Below, piece after piece: positions 9,532 through 17,910 of a stretch of 64,000 nucleotides of DNA; positions within the stretch are counted from its first letter, which is position 1, and the number at the start of each line of letters is the position of its first letter. The stretch is from NCBI GenBank assembly GCA_964461135.1, contig CAYWTB010000003.1, positions 60,003-124,002 of the forward strand. Direction: 5' to 3'. The notes under the pieces were generated by a model, which was given only the letters and a program-made list of their open reading frames with translations, was not told the DNA's origin and did not search any database. A program made the position numbers and the translations under genes. Source of the stretch: RQOF01 sp964461135. Its GTDB lineage: Bacteria; Calditrichota; Calditrichia; RBG-13-44-9.

Positions 9532-11250
9532 TTATCGTGGAACCGATTGTTCTTCCGCTTCAGAAATGAGCTGGCGCGCACTTGTCAAAATTTCATCGGT
9601 TAATTTCTTTCCCGCCATCAAACTGGCGATCTCTTTTATCCGTTCTTCCCCGCTGAGGTGATTAACCCGGGTAAAGGTTCTGCCAGAATCGACATATTTT
9701 TCTACCCGGAAATGAGCAGCTCCGAATGATGCAATTTGTGGCAGGTGAGTTATGCAGAGGACCTGATGAGTGAATGAAAGATTATGGATATTTTTTCCTA
9801 CTGCCAGAGCTGTCTGGCCGGAAACTCCGGCATCAATTTCATCAAAAATGAGAAGCGGAATACGATCGGACTCGGCCAGAATGTTTTTTAGTGCAAGCAT
9901 TATACGCGAAATTTCACCCCCGGAAGCAATTTTTGCCAGCGGTTTAAAATCTTCCCCTAGATTAGGGGAGATATAAAATTCAATTTGGTCCATACCGAAT
10001 TCGTCGCCTGAATAGGTCTTCCCATCGACAAATGCAATGCCCTCGGGTGATTCAGTCCGGTTAAAATCAACTCTGAATCGTATTTTTGACATCCCTATTT
10101 CTTTTAGTAGTTTTTCCACCTGCTGTTCACATTTTCCGGCTACCTCTTTGCGTCTGGCTGACAATTTTAAGGCATCGGCGGAATATTTCTCCATCTGTAC
10201 AGTAAGCTGTTGAGATGCCCTGTGAATTGCTTCGTCGATGTTTTCCCTCAGGTTCAATTCTGATTTCAGGAATTCCAGATGGTTCAATATTTCTTCGATA
10301 GATTTTCCATACTTTTTTTTTAGTAATGAAATGGTGGCCAGTCGCTGTTCGATTTCCTCCAGGCGGGCCGGATTATATTCTATTTTATTCTGGAATTCCT
10401 CCACACTTCGTGAGGCTTCTTCCATTATGATTTTAGCAGATGAATATTCTTCACTGATGGTCTTAATTTCGGATGAAAATTCTGATAATTCACGCAGGAT
10501 TTGAATTGCCTGATTCAAAAGCAGGGACAGGCCGTTTTCATTGCCCTCGGTCAGCTCATTGAATTGCGAGGCAAGGGAATATATTTTTTCCGCATTGGTT
10601 AATAACTTTCGTTCAGCTTCCAGTTGTTCAGCTTCACCGGCCTGTAACCGGGCTTTTTCGATTTCCTGTACCTGAAACTGGTAAAAGTCATATTTTTCGT
10701 CCATGGACTGACGGTTCTGTTGCAGGTCACGCAACTGATGTTCAGCCTTGCGGACTTCATGATAAGTCCTGCTGACCACCATCAGAACGTCCTCCAGTTT
10801 GCCAAGTGCATCAATAAAATAGCGATGAGTTTCTTTTCTCAACAAACTCTGATGTTCGTGCTGGCTGTGAATATCCACCAGAAGGTCTCCGATTTCTGAG
10901 AGGGTGGTGATGGTAACGGGAATATCGTTGATAAAAGCCCGGGAAGACCCTTTTACCGGTATTTCCCGGCGCAGAATAATCTCGTTACTGTTTTCCAGGC
11001 CCTTTTCTTTGAGCAGATCTTTGACGCCGGGCAACATTGATATTTCAAAAATAGCCTCAACCAGAGCTTTCTCTTCACCGGATCGCACCACATCGGTATA
11101 CACCCGGCCTCCCAGAACGGCTGAAATGGCTCCAATCAGAATGGATTTTCCGGTGCCTGTTTCTCCGGTCAGGATATTCAAACCTTCCTGAAAATCGATA
11201 TGCAGTTGCTGGGCCAGAGCAAAATTCTGAATGTAAATGGATTTGAGCAT
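9532..11250 (-). CDS. recN: DNA repair protein RecN
   Basis: 572 residues, SMC-like repair ATPase acting early at double-strand breaks. N-terminal Walker A is GETGTGKSILIGAI (about residues 29-43). A long coiled-coil middle (about 150-380) follows. The C-terminal half carries the ABC signature ASGGEISRIMLALK and Walker B LLIFDEIDAGVSG. The N-terminal MLKSIYIQNFALAQQL is typical. A candidate promoter lies 28-56 bases upstream of the start, and murA follows on the same strand. Confidence 0.97.
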   Translation of the reverse strand: MLKSIYIQNFALAQQLHIDFQEGLNILTGETGTGKSILIGAISAVLGGRVYTDVVRSGEEKALVEAIFEISMLPGVKDLLKEKGLENSNEIILRREIPVKGSSRAFINDIPVTITTLSEIGDLLVDIHSQHEHQSLLRKETHRYFIDALGKLEDVLMVVSRTYHEVRKAEHQLRDLQQNRQSMDEKYDFYQFQVQEIEKARLQAGEAEQLEAERKLLTNAEKIYSLASQFNELTEGNENGLSLLLNQAIQILRELSEFSSEIKTISEEYSSAKIIMEEASRSVEEFQNKIEYNPARLEEIEQRLATISLLKKKYGKSIEEILNHLEFLKSELNLRENIDEAIHRASQQLTVQMEKYSADALKLSARRKEVAGKCEQQVEKLLKEIGMSKIRFRVDFNRTESPEGIAFVDGKTYSGDEFGMDQIEFYISPNLGEDFKPLAKIASGGEISRIMLALKNILAESDRIPLLIFDEIDAGVSGQTALAVGKNIHNLSFTHQVLCITHLPQIASFGAAHFRVEKYVDSGRTFTRVNHLSGEERIKEIASLMAGKKLTDEILTSARQLISEAEEQSVPR

Positions 11251-11277
11251 AATAATGCACTTTACAGTTGAATGAAA

Positions 11278-11306
11278 ATTTAAATACAGTGGGAGGGAAT
11301 TTTCAA
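11278..11306 (-). promoter_or_regulatory. Candidate promoter of recN
   Basis: On the minus strand, -35 TTGAAA (11306-11301) and -10 TTAAAT (11283-11278) with a 17-base spacer, 28 bases before the recN start codon. Confidence 0.4.
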
Positions 11307-11376
11307 GGACTGTTTTTTATATCATATCAATGTTAATATGGTTCCGCCATGATAATCAGTGATGTTAAAAATTTAT

Positions 11377-13740
11377 TTACTCCCTGATAATCATAAACTT
11401 GCCGGAGCTGGAGTTTCCGTTCTCATCGGTAATCAGATAAAGGTAGACACCGGAGGAGACCAGCCGACCCTCGGCGTTCCGGCAATTCCAGCGGGCCAGG
11501 CTTCCCAGAAAATCAACACTGTTTTTTAGATCCATCGAACGCACCAGCCGGCCGGTCGCTGTCAGTATTTTCAATTCACTATTGGCGGTCAGATTCCGGA
11601 AATAAATGTAATTGTCTTTTCCATCAGAAATCAGAAAAGGATTTGGACCCACTTTAATCTTGTCTAATTTTTCAAGAGGTGTCGTAAAAGGATTTCCTCT
11701 CAGAATGGCAAGACCACCCAAGGTGCTGCAGTATACATCACCGGTATAATTATCCACAAAAACGCTGCGGATATATTGATGGGGAAGATTGGTGGGATAA
11801 ATGTTGTACCCCACCAGATCACTGCTTTTGGGGACAAAATGTCTCCAGCTGTGGGCATCCCAGGGGGAACCGCGGGACAGAAGAAGGCTGAGACCACGGT
11901 CTGTAGCAAACCACTTGTTATTTTCAGAGTCCACATAAATGGCATTAATATTTAATCCGATGGGTTGATAATCTTCCCTGAAATCATAAATTGTTCCGTT
12001 GAAATAGGCATTTAAACCGGAAATGGTGCCCAGCCATACATATCCGTCCTGATCCCCGGCTATGGCAAAGCAGGAATTATTCTTCAGATTATTATTCTCG
12101 GTATATTGTGCCCACTCGGTTGTACCATCATTTGAACGGATAGCAACAACCCCATTTTTATCGGTACCGATCCAGAGATTATTGAATATATCTTTTGTGA
12201 TAACTGCGGCCGGAGCACCTGATGCCGTGGTATGCTCACTGAGACTTATCCTGTCCCAGGCAGAGCTGTCGAAGGCCGCATTGCTGAAAGAGGTACCCTT
12301 ATAACAGACAATTGTCTTTTCATCGCTGACAGCGGGAGTCATAATCCAGATGCATTGGCGGGCTTCGTCCAGCATGAAATCGGTTACCACAAGCAGATTA
12401 GGGGTATTTGTGGTATAACCCAGAAAATGCCTCACGGAATCAGGTGGCCCATAAGTCACCGTATCATCTTCCGCAATCGAAGAAATCCAAAGTTGTCCCT
12501 CCGTCTGGTAATTGTTAAAATTGTAAAACTTGCCCTGCGGGGTTACAATAAACATCCCCCCGTTCCAGGAACCCACCCACATATTTCCCTCCGCATCCTC
12601 AAAAGTCCTTTGGGTGGAAGAGGTGGATCTCCACGAACCCAGGAAGCGGTAATTCGTCCATTTCCCGTCAGCACCGCGTACGGAAAATCCCCGGCCACTC
12701 TGATCCATCCATATTCCGCTGGCAATCCATAATTCACCGCGTGAGTTCAAGACCATATGCCCGAGAGCATTATCAATCGGACCATTAAATTTTATCTTTT
12801 TTCCATTTGCAGGATTTTGAAGTCCTTTTTCCCGGAATGATACCCACAAAAAACCATCTGAATCAAAGGTAAAGTCATTAATGGTATTAACGGTTGTACT
12901 GTAGATCTCGGTGAACTGTGAATTATCCAGCCGGTAGATAATTTTTGAATTGTCCAGATAGAGTTGTTCCTGGTAACGATAAATGTGTTTAAATATGGTC
13001 GAACCAAAATTGTGGAAATTCTGAGCATAATATTTGGATAGTCCGGTAGCGGTCCCGATAAATAGGGTGTCAGCGGCAGAATTGAGTGACTGAATGGAAT
13101 TGTTGGGAAGACCTTCGGTAGTGGTCATGAATTTCCAGTTTTCTGCAGATTTTAAGTTATTACGAAGAAAATTTCCTGGGGCATGGAACAATCCGTTATC
13201 ACTGGCGACCCAAATTCTTCCGGCGAAGTAGCGAATCTGATTGAATATATCAAAATCCCGGTTGAAATTTGTAAAGAAGTCCCGAAATTCATATATATTT
13301 TTATTGTTGTTAAAGAGATAAACTGCTACCATCTTTTTTGAGGCAATCCATAAAGTATCGGCCACCGTCTGCATGGATACTATTTCATTTCCACTGAGGC
13401 TGAAATCTTCTTTAAAGGTGCCCGTCCGGTTATCAAAGAAAGTAATCACGCCGTATAGAGTACCCAGAACGGTAATACCCTTATCCGAGATGGTCAGGGT
13501 TTGAAAGGTATTATCACTCAGCCCGTTTTCTGCCGTGAATTTTTGAAAGGAATTATTCTTAAGAGAGTATAGCACAAAACCCCCGGTAGTTGCCAGAAAG
13601 AGTGTATCACTCCTCACTTCAATCTTTAGTGCATCATTCAGGTTTGTAACCACTTCCCAGTGGATATCGTTGGCAAAAACCTGATGTAGATGTAACGCTA
13701 CCAGAATGATTACTATAATAAATAATTGACTTTTTTTCAT
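11377..13740 (-). CDS. Secreted two-component-regulator-type propeller protein with C-terminal sorting-like domain
   Basis: 787 residues. An N-terminal signal peptide (MKKSQLFIIVIILVALHLHQ, cleavage near VFA) is followed by many repeats of the form 'xGLPNNSIQSLxxxxDTLFIGT' or 'DxxGxxWVGS', the regulator-propeller blades normally found in the sensor part of hybrid kinases (two seven-bladed propellers likely). No transmembrane helix or kinase domain follows. The last ~85 residues form a FlgD-like/Por-type segment (VGPNPFLI ... GVYLYLITDENG ... GKFMIIRE) typical of proteins exported by type IX-like or related routes. It is therefore a free extracytoplasmic protein. Function unknown. It is not part of the rib operon by function, although it is on the same strand 110 bases downstream. 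Confidence 0.8.
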   Translation of the reverse strand: MKKSQLFIIVIILVALHLHQVFANDIHWEVVTNLNDALKIEVRSDTLFLATTGGFVLYSLKNNSFQKFTAENGLSDNTFQTLTISDKGITVLGTLYGVITFFDNRTGTFKEDFSLSGNEIVSMQTVADTLWIASKKMVAVYLFNNNKNIYEFRDFFTNFNRDFDIFNQIRYFAGRIWVASDNGLFHAPGNFLRNNLKSAENWKFMTTTEGLPNNSIQSLNSAADTLFIGTATGLSKYYAQNFHNFGSTIFKHIYRYQEQLYLDNSKIIYRLDNSQFTEIYSTTVNTINDFTFDSDGFLWVSFREKGLQNPANGKKIKFNGPIDNALGHMVLNSRGELWIASGIWMDQSGRGFSVRGADGKWTNYRFLGSWRSTSSTQRTFEDAEGNMWVGSWNGGMFIVTPQGKFYNFNNYQTEGQLWISSIAEDDTVTYGPPDSVRHFLGYTTNTPNLLVVTDFMLDEARQCIWIMTPAVSDEKTIVCYKGTSFSNAAFDSSAWDRISLSEHTTASGAPAAVITKDIFNNLWIGTDKNGVVAIRSNDGTTEWAQYTENNNLKNNSCFAIAGDQDGYVWLGTISGLNAYFNGTIYDFREDYQPIGLNINAIYVDSENNKWFATDRGLSLLLSRGSPWDAHSWRHFVPKSSDLVGYNIYPTNLPHQYIRSVFVDNYTGDVYCSTLGGLAILRGNPFTTPLEKLDKIKVGPNPFLISDGKDNYIYFRNLTANSELKILTATGRLVRSMDLKNSVDFLGSLARWNCRNAEGRLVSSGVYLYLITDENGNSSSGKFMIIRE

Positions 13741-13849
13741 AAGATTCTTTCTGAATGATAACCCGTTAAAGAAGGCTTAATACCATTTTATGCTATACTC
13801 AAGGAACTGATTTTTGTTCAATTTTTGCAGCGGTTATCCCCTTATTTAA

Positions 13850-14317
13850 TTATTCAATTTTTGTAATAAGATCGGACATTTCTATAGCGGATAAGGCTGC
13901 ATCCCACCCTTTGTTTCCGGCTTTAGTACCGGCTCTTTCTATGGCCTGTTCCAGAGAGTCTGCCGTGATTATACCAAAAATAACCGGAACCCCGGTTTCC
14001 AGCGCTGTCTGGGCAGTGCCTTTGGCGACTTCCGAGGCGATATAGTCAAAATGGGGAGTTGCTCCGCGAATGACCGCACCCAGGCAGATAATGGCATCAT
14101 ATTTCCGGCTTTTCGCGAGACGGCTGGCAATTACCGGAATCTCGAAGGAGCCGGGTACCCAATATATCTGAATATTTTTATCGGCAGCCTTGTGCCGGTT
14201 TAAACAGTCCAGAGCTCCCTCCAGTAATTTGGAAGAAATAAATTCGTTAAAGCGGCTGATCACAATAGCAAATGAACGGTTTTCAGCAGACAGAATTCCT
14301 TGGATGTGTTGCGGCAT
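13850..14317 (-). CDS. ribH: 6,7-dimethyl-8-ribityllumazine synthase
   Basis: 155 residues, normal length. It condenses the ribityl-aminopyrimidine with 3,4-dihydroxybutanone phosphate in the penultimate step of riboflavin synthesis. Family motifs: SRFNEFISSKLLEGALDCL near the N-terminus, WVPGSFEIPV, GAVIRGATPHFDYI with the phosphate-binding segment, and AGTKAGNKGWDAA near the C-terminus. The start has GGGAGAG upstream. It is the last rib gene of the riboswitch-controlled cluster, 126 bases after ribBA. Confidence 0.97.
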   Translation of the reverse strand: MPQHIQGILSAENRSFAIVISRFNEFISSKLLEGALDCLNRHKAADKNIQIYWVPGSFEIPVIASRLAKSRKYDAIICLGAVIRGATPHFDYIASEVAKGTAQTALETGVPVIFGIITADSLEQAIERAGTKAGNKGWDAALSAIEMSDLITKIE

Positions 14318-14443
14318 AAGTCTCTCCCTTCACGGTGTCAAAATATTGAAGTTTTGTATTAATTTACAAGTACTTTATTTGGAATCATTCCTGATAAATA
14401 GACGGTGTTGATTCTCCCCTTATTAAAGTTATTCTTATTGAAA

Positions 14444-15703
14444 TTATGGGTTTTCTTTCTTTTCAAGCAGTAGCAGATGGCCCAGTTTTTCCTGCTTGGT
14501 TTTCAGATAATTCTCGTTAAGCGGATTGGGTTTTATCTCAATCGGAACCCTCTCCACAATTTCAAGGCCATAGCCCTGGAGCCCCACCAGTTTTTTAGGA
14601 TTATTGGTCATGAGCCGGATTTTTCTGATGCCAAGATCCAGAAGCATTTGAGCACCCAGCCCGTAATCCCTCAGATCTGCCTTAAAGCCCAAAATTTCAT
14701 TGGCTTCTACAGTATCCTTACCATCGTCCTGCAGTTTATAGGCCAGTATTTTATTAGCCAGACCAATTCCACGTCCTTCCTGCTTCATGTATAAGAGTGC
14801 GCCCCGCCCTTCTTTCTCTATTTTTTGCATGGCAAAATGCAACTGGTCTCCACAGTCACAACGCATGGAACCCAGGGTATCTCCGGTGAGACACTCCGAG
14901 TGAACCCGCACCAGTACCGGTTCGCCATTACTGATATCTCCTTTGATTAGTGCCAGATGATGATCTTTGGAGTCCAGCGAGTTTTCATACAAAATCAAAC
15001 TGAAATTTCCGTAATTGGAAGGAAGATTCACATCGGTGATTCGTCTTACCAGTTTTTCCTTGTGTCGACGGTATTCTATGAGATCTGCAATGGTAATGAT
15101 ATGGAGATCGTGTTCCTTGGCAATCTGTTTAAGGCGAGGTACCCTTGCCATCTGGCCGTCTTCATCCAGAATTTCGCATAAAACGCCGGCCGGCTGCAAC
15201 CCGGCCAGCTGGGTGAGATCCATGACTGCTTCGGTGTGTCCGGCCCTTCGTAATACACCCCCCGGCTTCCCTATTAATGGAAAAATGTGACCGGGTCTTG
15301 CCAGGTCTTCCGGCTGTGTTTCGGGGTGAATTGCTTTTTTTATGGTAACCGCCCGGTCGAAAGCCGATACCCCGGTGGTGGTGCCGCTTCGCGCATCTAT
15401 GGTAACTGTAAAGGCAGTTCCATGGAGTGCCGTGTTATAATTTACCATATATTCCAGTTCCAGTTCTTCCGCCCTTTTTTCGGTGAGGGCCAGACAGACA
15501 ATGCCCCTCCCGAATTTGGTCATGAAATTGATGGCTTCAGGAGTTACCTTTTCTGCTGCCATGATAAAATCGCCTTCATTCTCCCGATCCTCATCATCAA
15601 TCACAATTAATATTTTCCCCTGTTTCAGGTGCTCAAGAGCCCTCTCAATTTTTGTGAAGCCTCTTTTTGTCGTTGAATTGCCGTTCACTATTTGTATCCC
15701 CAT
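14444..15703 (-). CDS. ribBA: Bifunctional 3,4-dihydroxy-2-butanone 4-phosphate synthase / GTP cyclohydrolase II
   Basis: 419 residues. The N-terminal RibB domain (about 15-215) has the metal/substrate motif DDEDRENEGDFIMAAE, and the C-terminal RibA domain (about 220-415) has the zinc site ECLTGDTLGSMRCDCG. RibA opens GTP and RibB makes the four-carbon unit from ribulose 5-phosphate, so this protein supplies both precursors of riboflavin. Its start overlaps the end of ribE by 16 bases, indicating translational coupling. Confidence 0.97.
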   Translation of the reverse strand: MGIQIVNGNSTTKRGFTKIERALEHLKQGKILIVIDDEDRENEGDFIMAAEKVTPEAINFMTKFGRGIVCLALTEKRAEELELEYMVNYNTALHGTAFTVTIDARSGTTTGVSAFDRAVTIKKAIHPETQPEDLARPGHIFPLIGKPGGVLRRAGHTEAVMDLTQLAGLQPAGVLCEILDEDGQMARVPRLKQIAKEHDLHIITIADLIEYRRHKEKLVRRITDVNLPSNYGNFSLILYENSLDSKDHHLALIKGDISNGEPVLVRVHSECLTGDTLGSMRCDCGDQLHFAMQKIEKEGRGALLYMKQEGRGIGLANKILAYKLQDDGKDTVEANEILGFKADLRDYGLGAQMLLDLGIRKIRLMTNNPKKLVGLQGYGLEIVERVPIEIKPNPLNENYLKTKQEKLGHLLLLEKKENP

Positions 15704-16323
15704 TTTTTTAGTTTATCTTCTGACAAAGAATCCGTATCTCTGTTTAGAAAACGTTCAACATATCGTGCAATCATATCCGTTTCAATATTAACCGTGTCTC
15801 CAACCTTTTTTTCTTGAAGTGTGGTGTGTTGCACGGTGTGTGGTATTATACTGATTCCCACTTTTTGTTCCCACAGGTGGGCAATAGTTAAACTGATGCC
15901 ATCAACAGCGACGGAACCTTCTGAAATACAGTATTTTTGAAGGTGCGGTGCAAGCCGGAGTTCCAGCAGATAATTTTCTCCTCTTTTTTTCCAGGTGGTA
16001 ATGGGAGCGGTTCCGTTTACATGCCCTTGCACCAGATGTCCTCCCAGGGGCGTACTCAGAGTCAATGAGCTTTCCAGATTAACCCTCCTGCCCGGCCTGA
16101 AGCTTTCCAGTGTGGACTTTTCCAGAGTCTCTCCAACAGCCTGAACTGTGAAGGTATGTAAATCATTATCGATGACGGTCTGGCAGGCCCCGTCAATTGA
16201 GACGGAATCATTTATCTTCAGTTTTTTCAGAATATCTTCTGCCTGAATGGAGAGTTCGAGACCATCCCTCAGAGGTTTCACGGTGTTCACAATTCCGATT
16301 TCTTCAATTATTCCGGTAAACAT
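15688..16323 (-). CDS. ribE: Riboflavin synthase, alpha subunit
   Basis: 211 residues made of two similar lumazine-binding halves. The first begins with the hallmark MFTGIIEEIG. The segment DSVSIDGACQTV and, in the second half, EGSVAVDGISLTI are the paired lumazine-binding motifs. The enzyme dismutates two 6,7-dimethyl-8-ribityllumazine molecules to riboflavin. It lies 13 bases after ribD and overlaps ribBA. The symbol ribE is also used for ribH in some species; here it means riboflavin synthase. Confidence 0.96.
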   Translation of the reverse strand: MFTGIIEEIGIVNTVKPLRDGLELSIQAEDILKKLKINDSVSIDGACQTVIDNDLHTFTVQAVGETLEKSTLESFRPGRRVNLESSLTLSTPLGGHLVQGHVNGTAPITTWKKRGENYLLELRLAPHLQKYCISEGSVAVDGISLTIAHLWEQKVGISIIPHTVQHTTLQEKKVGDTVNIETDMIARYVERFLNRDTDSLSEDKLKKWGYK

Positions 16324-16336
16324 ATTATTAGCTGCT

Positions 16337-17449
16337 TTATGTTATTATTGATTGGTAGTCACGGTAACCTTCAACCATGGCCTGACTGTCAATTATATCA
16401 ATCTTTACATGTTCAAGCCGGTACGCCTGTGCCAGCGATGAAATACCCAGTTGCCCTATACTCTGAATACCCGTACCGATGATCATGGGAGAAATAAAAA
16501 AGGTGATTTTTTCAAACAGATTTGCTTTGAGAAAACTGGTGAAGGTCTCCCCTCCGCCTTCAACCAGAACGGAGGAAATATTCATCTCACCCAGCCGGAA
16601 CATCACTTCATCAATTGCGAGATATTTTGTTTGACCGGATTTTAAATGGATCACCTTTATTCCCTCCCTGGACAGCTGCTGCGCTCTGGGGTTTTTTGGA
16701 GCTACGGAAGTAAAAATAATTGTTTTAGTTCTCAGTTCATCCGTCAAAACAACAGCCTTTTCGGGAATTACCAGCTGGTCATCCAGGATAATGCGATAAG
16801 GATTTTTCCCCCGTACATAGCGAACAGTGAGTGAGGGATTATCCTGAATAACCGTATTAGTTCCCACCAGCAATGCATCATATTCTGCTCGCAGTTCATG
16901 AACCTTTTTAAGAGCGGTTTCATTAGTAATCCACTTGGAATGTCCCATACTGGTAGCTATTCTGCCATCCAGCGACTGAGCAATTTTGAGATGAATGAAA
17001 GGCCGGCCAGTCCGCATAAAAGTAAAATATTTTTGATTTAAAATCCGTGATTCTTCAGCCATAATACCCATATCCACCCGTATCTTATTTTCCTGCAGCT
17101 TTTTGATTCCCCGGCCGTTGATGTACGGATTGGGATCCAGGCTGGCAATGACCACCCGGGTGATTTTTTCCTTAATAATTCGTTCAGAACAGGGCGGAGT
17201 TTTCTTATTGGGAATATCGTTGGTGCATGGTTCCAGGTTACAGTAGAGGGTGGCTCCTTCTACGGATTCACTGGCAGAATCTATGGCACTAATCTCTGCA
17301 TGTTTTTTTCCGTATTCCTGATGATAGCCTTCGCCGATAACTTTGCCGTCCTTAACGATTACTGTTCCCACCATAGGATTGGGTGAGGTCTTTCCCCGGC
17401 CTCTTTCTGCCAGCTCCATAACCCTCCGCATGTAATCATTATCATTCAA
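16337..17449 (-). CDS. ribD: Bifunctional diaminohydroxyphosphoribosylaminopyrimidine deaminase / reductase
   Basis: 370 residues. The N-terminal deaminase has the zinc motif KKHAEISAI with the two cysteines in LEPCTNDIPNKKTPPCSERI. The C-terminal reductase begins near residue 150 (PFIHLKIAQSLDGRIAT) and contains the NADPH-site VEGGGETFTSFL. It performs the two steps after GTP cyclohydrolase II. The spacer between the two zinc cysteines is 11 residues and lacks the usual His-Gly-Arg, whereas most RibD proteins have 8 (SHxGRTPP). The zinc ligands themselves are intact. It is the first gene behind the FMN riboswitch. Confidence 0.95.
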   Translation of the reverse strand: MNDNDYMRRVMELAERGRGKTSPNPMVGTVIVKDGKVIGEGYHQEYGKKHAEISAIDSASESVEGATLYCNLEPCTNDIPNKKTPPCSERIIKEKITRVVIASLDPNPYINGRGIKKLQENKIRVDMGIMAEESRILNQKYFTFMRTGRPFIHLKIAQSLDGRIATSMGHSKWITNETALKKVHELRAEYDALLVGTNTVIQDNPSLTVRYVRGKNPYRIILDDQLVIPEKAVVLTDELRTKTIIFTSVAPKNPRAQQLSREGIKVIHLKSGQTKYLAIDEVMFRLGEMNISSVLVEGGGETFTSFLKANLFEKITFFISPMIIGTGIQSIGQLGISSLAQAYRLEHVKIDIIDSQAMVEGYRDYQSIIT

Positions 17450-17475
17450 GCTTTGCTCCCAGGTAAAACGTTATA

Positions 17476-17506
17476 AAATAAAAATGCCCCGAGGATCTTC
17501 AGGGCA
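17476..17506 (-). terminator. Intrinsic terminator of the FMN riboswitch expression platform
   Basis: On the minus strand TGCCC (17506-17502) pairs with GGGCA (17489-17485), closing a short hairpin followed by TTTTTATTT. It sits between the aptamer and ribD. The 5' arm (tgccctgaaga, 17506-17496) is also complementary over 11 bases to the 5' end of the aptamer (tcttcagggca), so terminator and antiterminator exclude each other. Confidence 0.8.
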
Positions 17507-17540
17507 GGGTACAGTGAATACAGCAATTTATATTGTGGAT

Positions 17541-17756
17541 CTTCTCCCATCCGGACTTTACCGTCGGCACCGGAATTTCACCGGTTCTGGGAGTGTCATA
17601 AGGAATCTTCCTGGTAATGATTTGTTTCGGAAAGATATCCGGGGAAGAATATCGATCGAACTAATCATAAAATTCAAGATCCTTTTCACTCCCTCGCGGG
17701 CTTTACCGCCGGTCAGGAATTCCCTGGCATACCAGGGTCACCTTGCCCTGAAGACC
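17541..17756 (-). promoter_or_regulatory. FMN riboswitch (RFN element) controlling ribDEBAH
   Basis: Read on the minus strand, the conserved RFN blocks appear in order: TCTTCAGGGCAAGGTGA, the GAATTCCTGACCGGCGG block, TAAAGCCCGCGAG, a variable arm, then CCGGTGAAATTCCGG, TGCCGACGGTAAAGTCCGGA and TGGGAGAAGATC. P1 pairs GGTCTTC with GAAGATC. It lies directly upstream of ribD. FMN binding should stabilise P1, free the terminator 5' arm and stop transcription, so the operon is repressed by FMN. Confidence 0.96.
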
Positions 17757-17763
17757 AATTAAA

Positions 17764-17792
17764 AATTTATTATTTTTCTCTAATTATGTCAA
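17764..17792 (-). promoter_or_regulatory. Promoter of the riboflavin operon
   Basis: On the minus strand, perfect -35 TTGACA (17792-17787), 17-base spacer and -10 TAAATT (17769-17764). The expected transcript start, near 17757, coincides with the first base of riboswitch helix P1, which supports both calls. Confidence 0.75.
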
Positions 17793-17910
17793 GTATTTAA
17801 AATTATAGTACCCCTGATTTCTGAGAATTATTGCGGGTTGTAAGCAATGTCGGAAAAGGTCGAAAACTCATATGTATTTCAAAACAGCAAAAATGCAAAT
17901 ACAGATAGCT

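Noticed and set aside
12232..12732. Long plus-strand frame opposite the propeller gene
   Set aside because: It is a shadow of a repeat-rich real gene; no initiation signals and the minus-strand protein is clearly the conserved one.
17484..17762. Plus-strand open frame of 92 codons over the riboswitch
   Set aside because: It is the complement of the RFN element; the conserved bases are explained by RNA structure, and there is no ribosome site.
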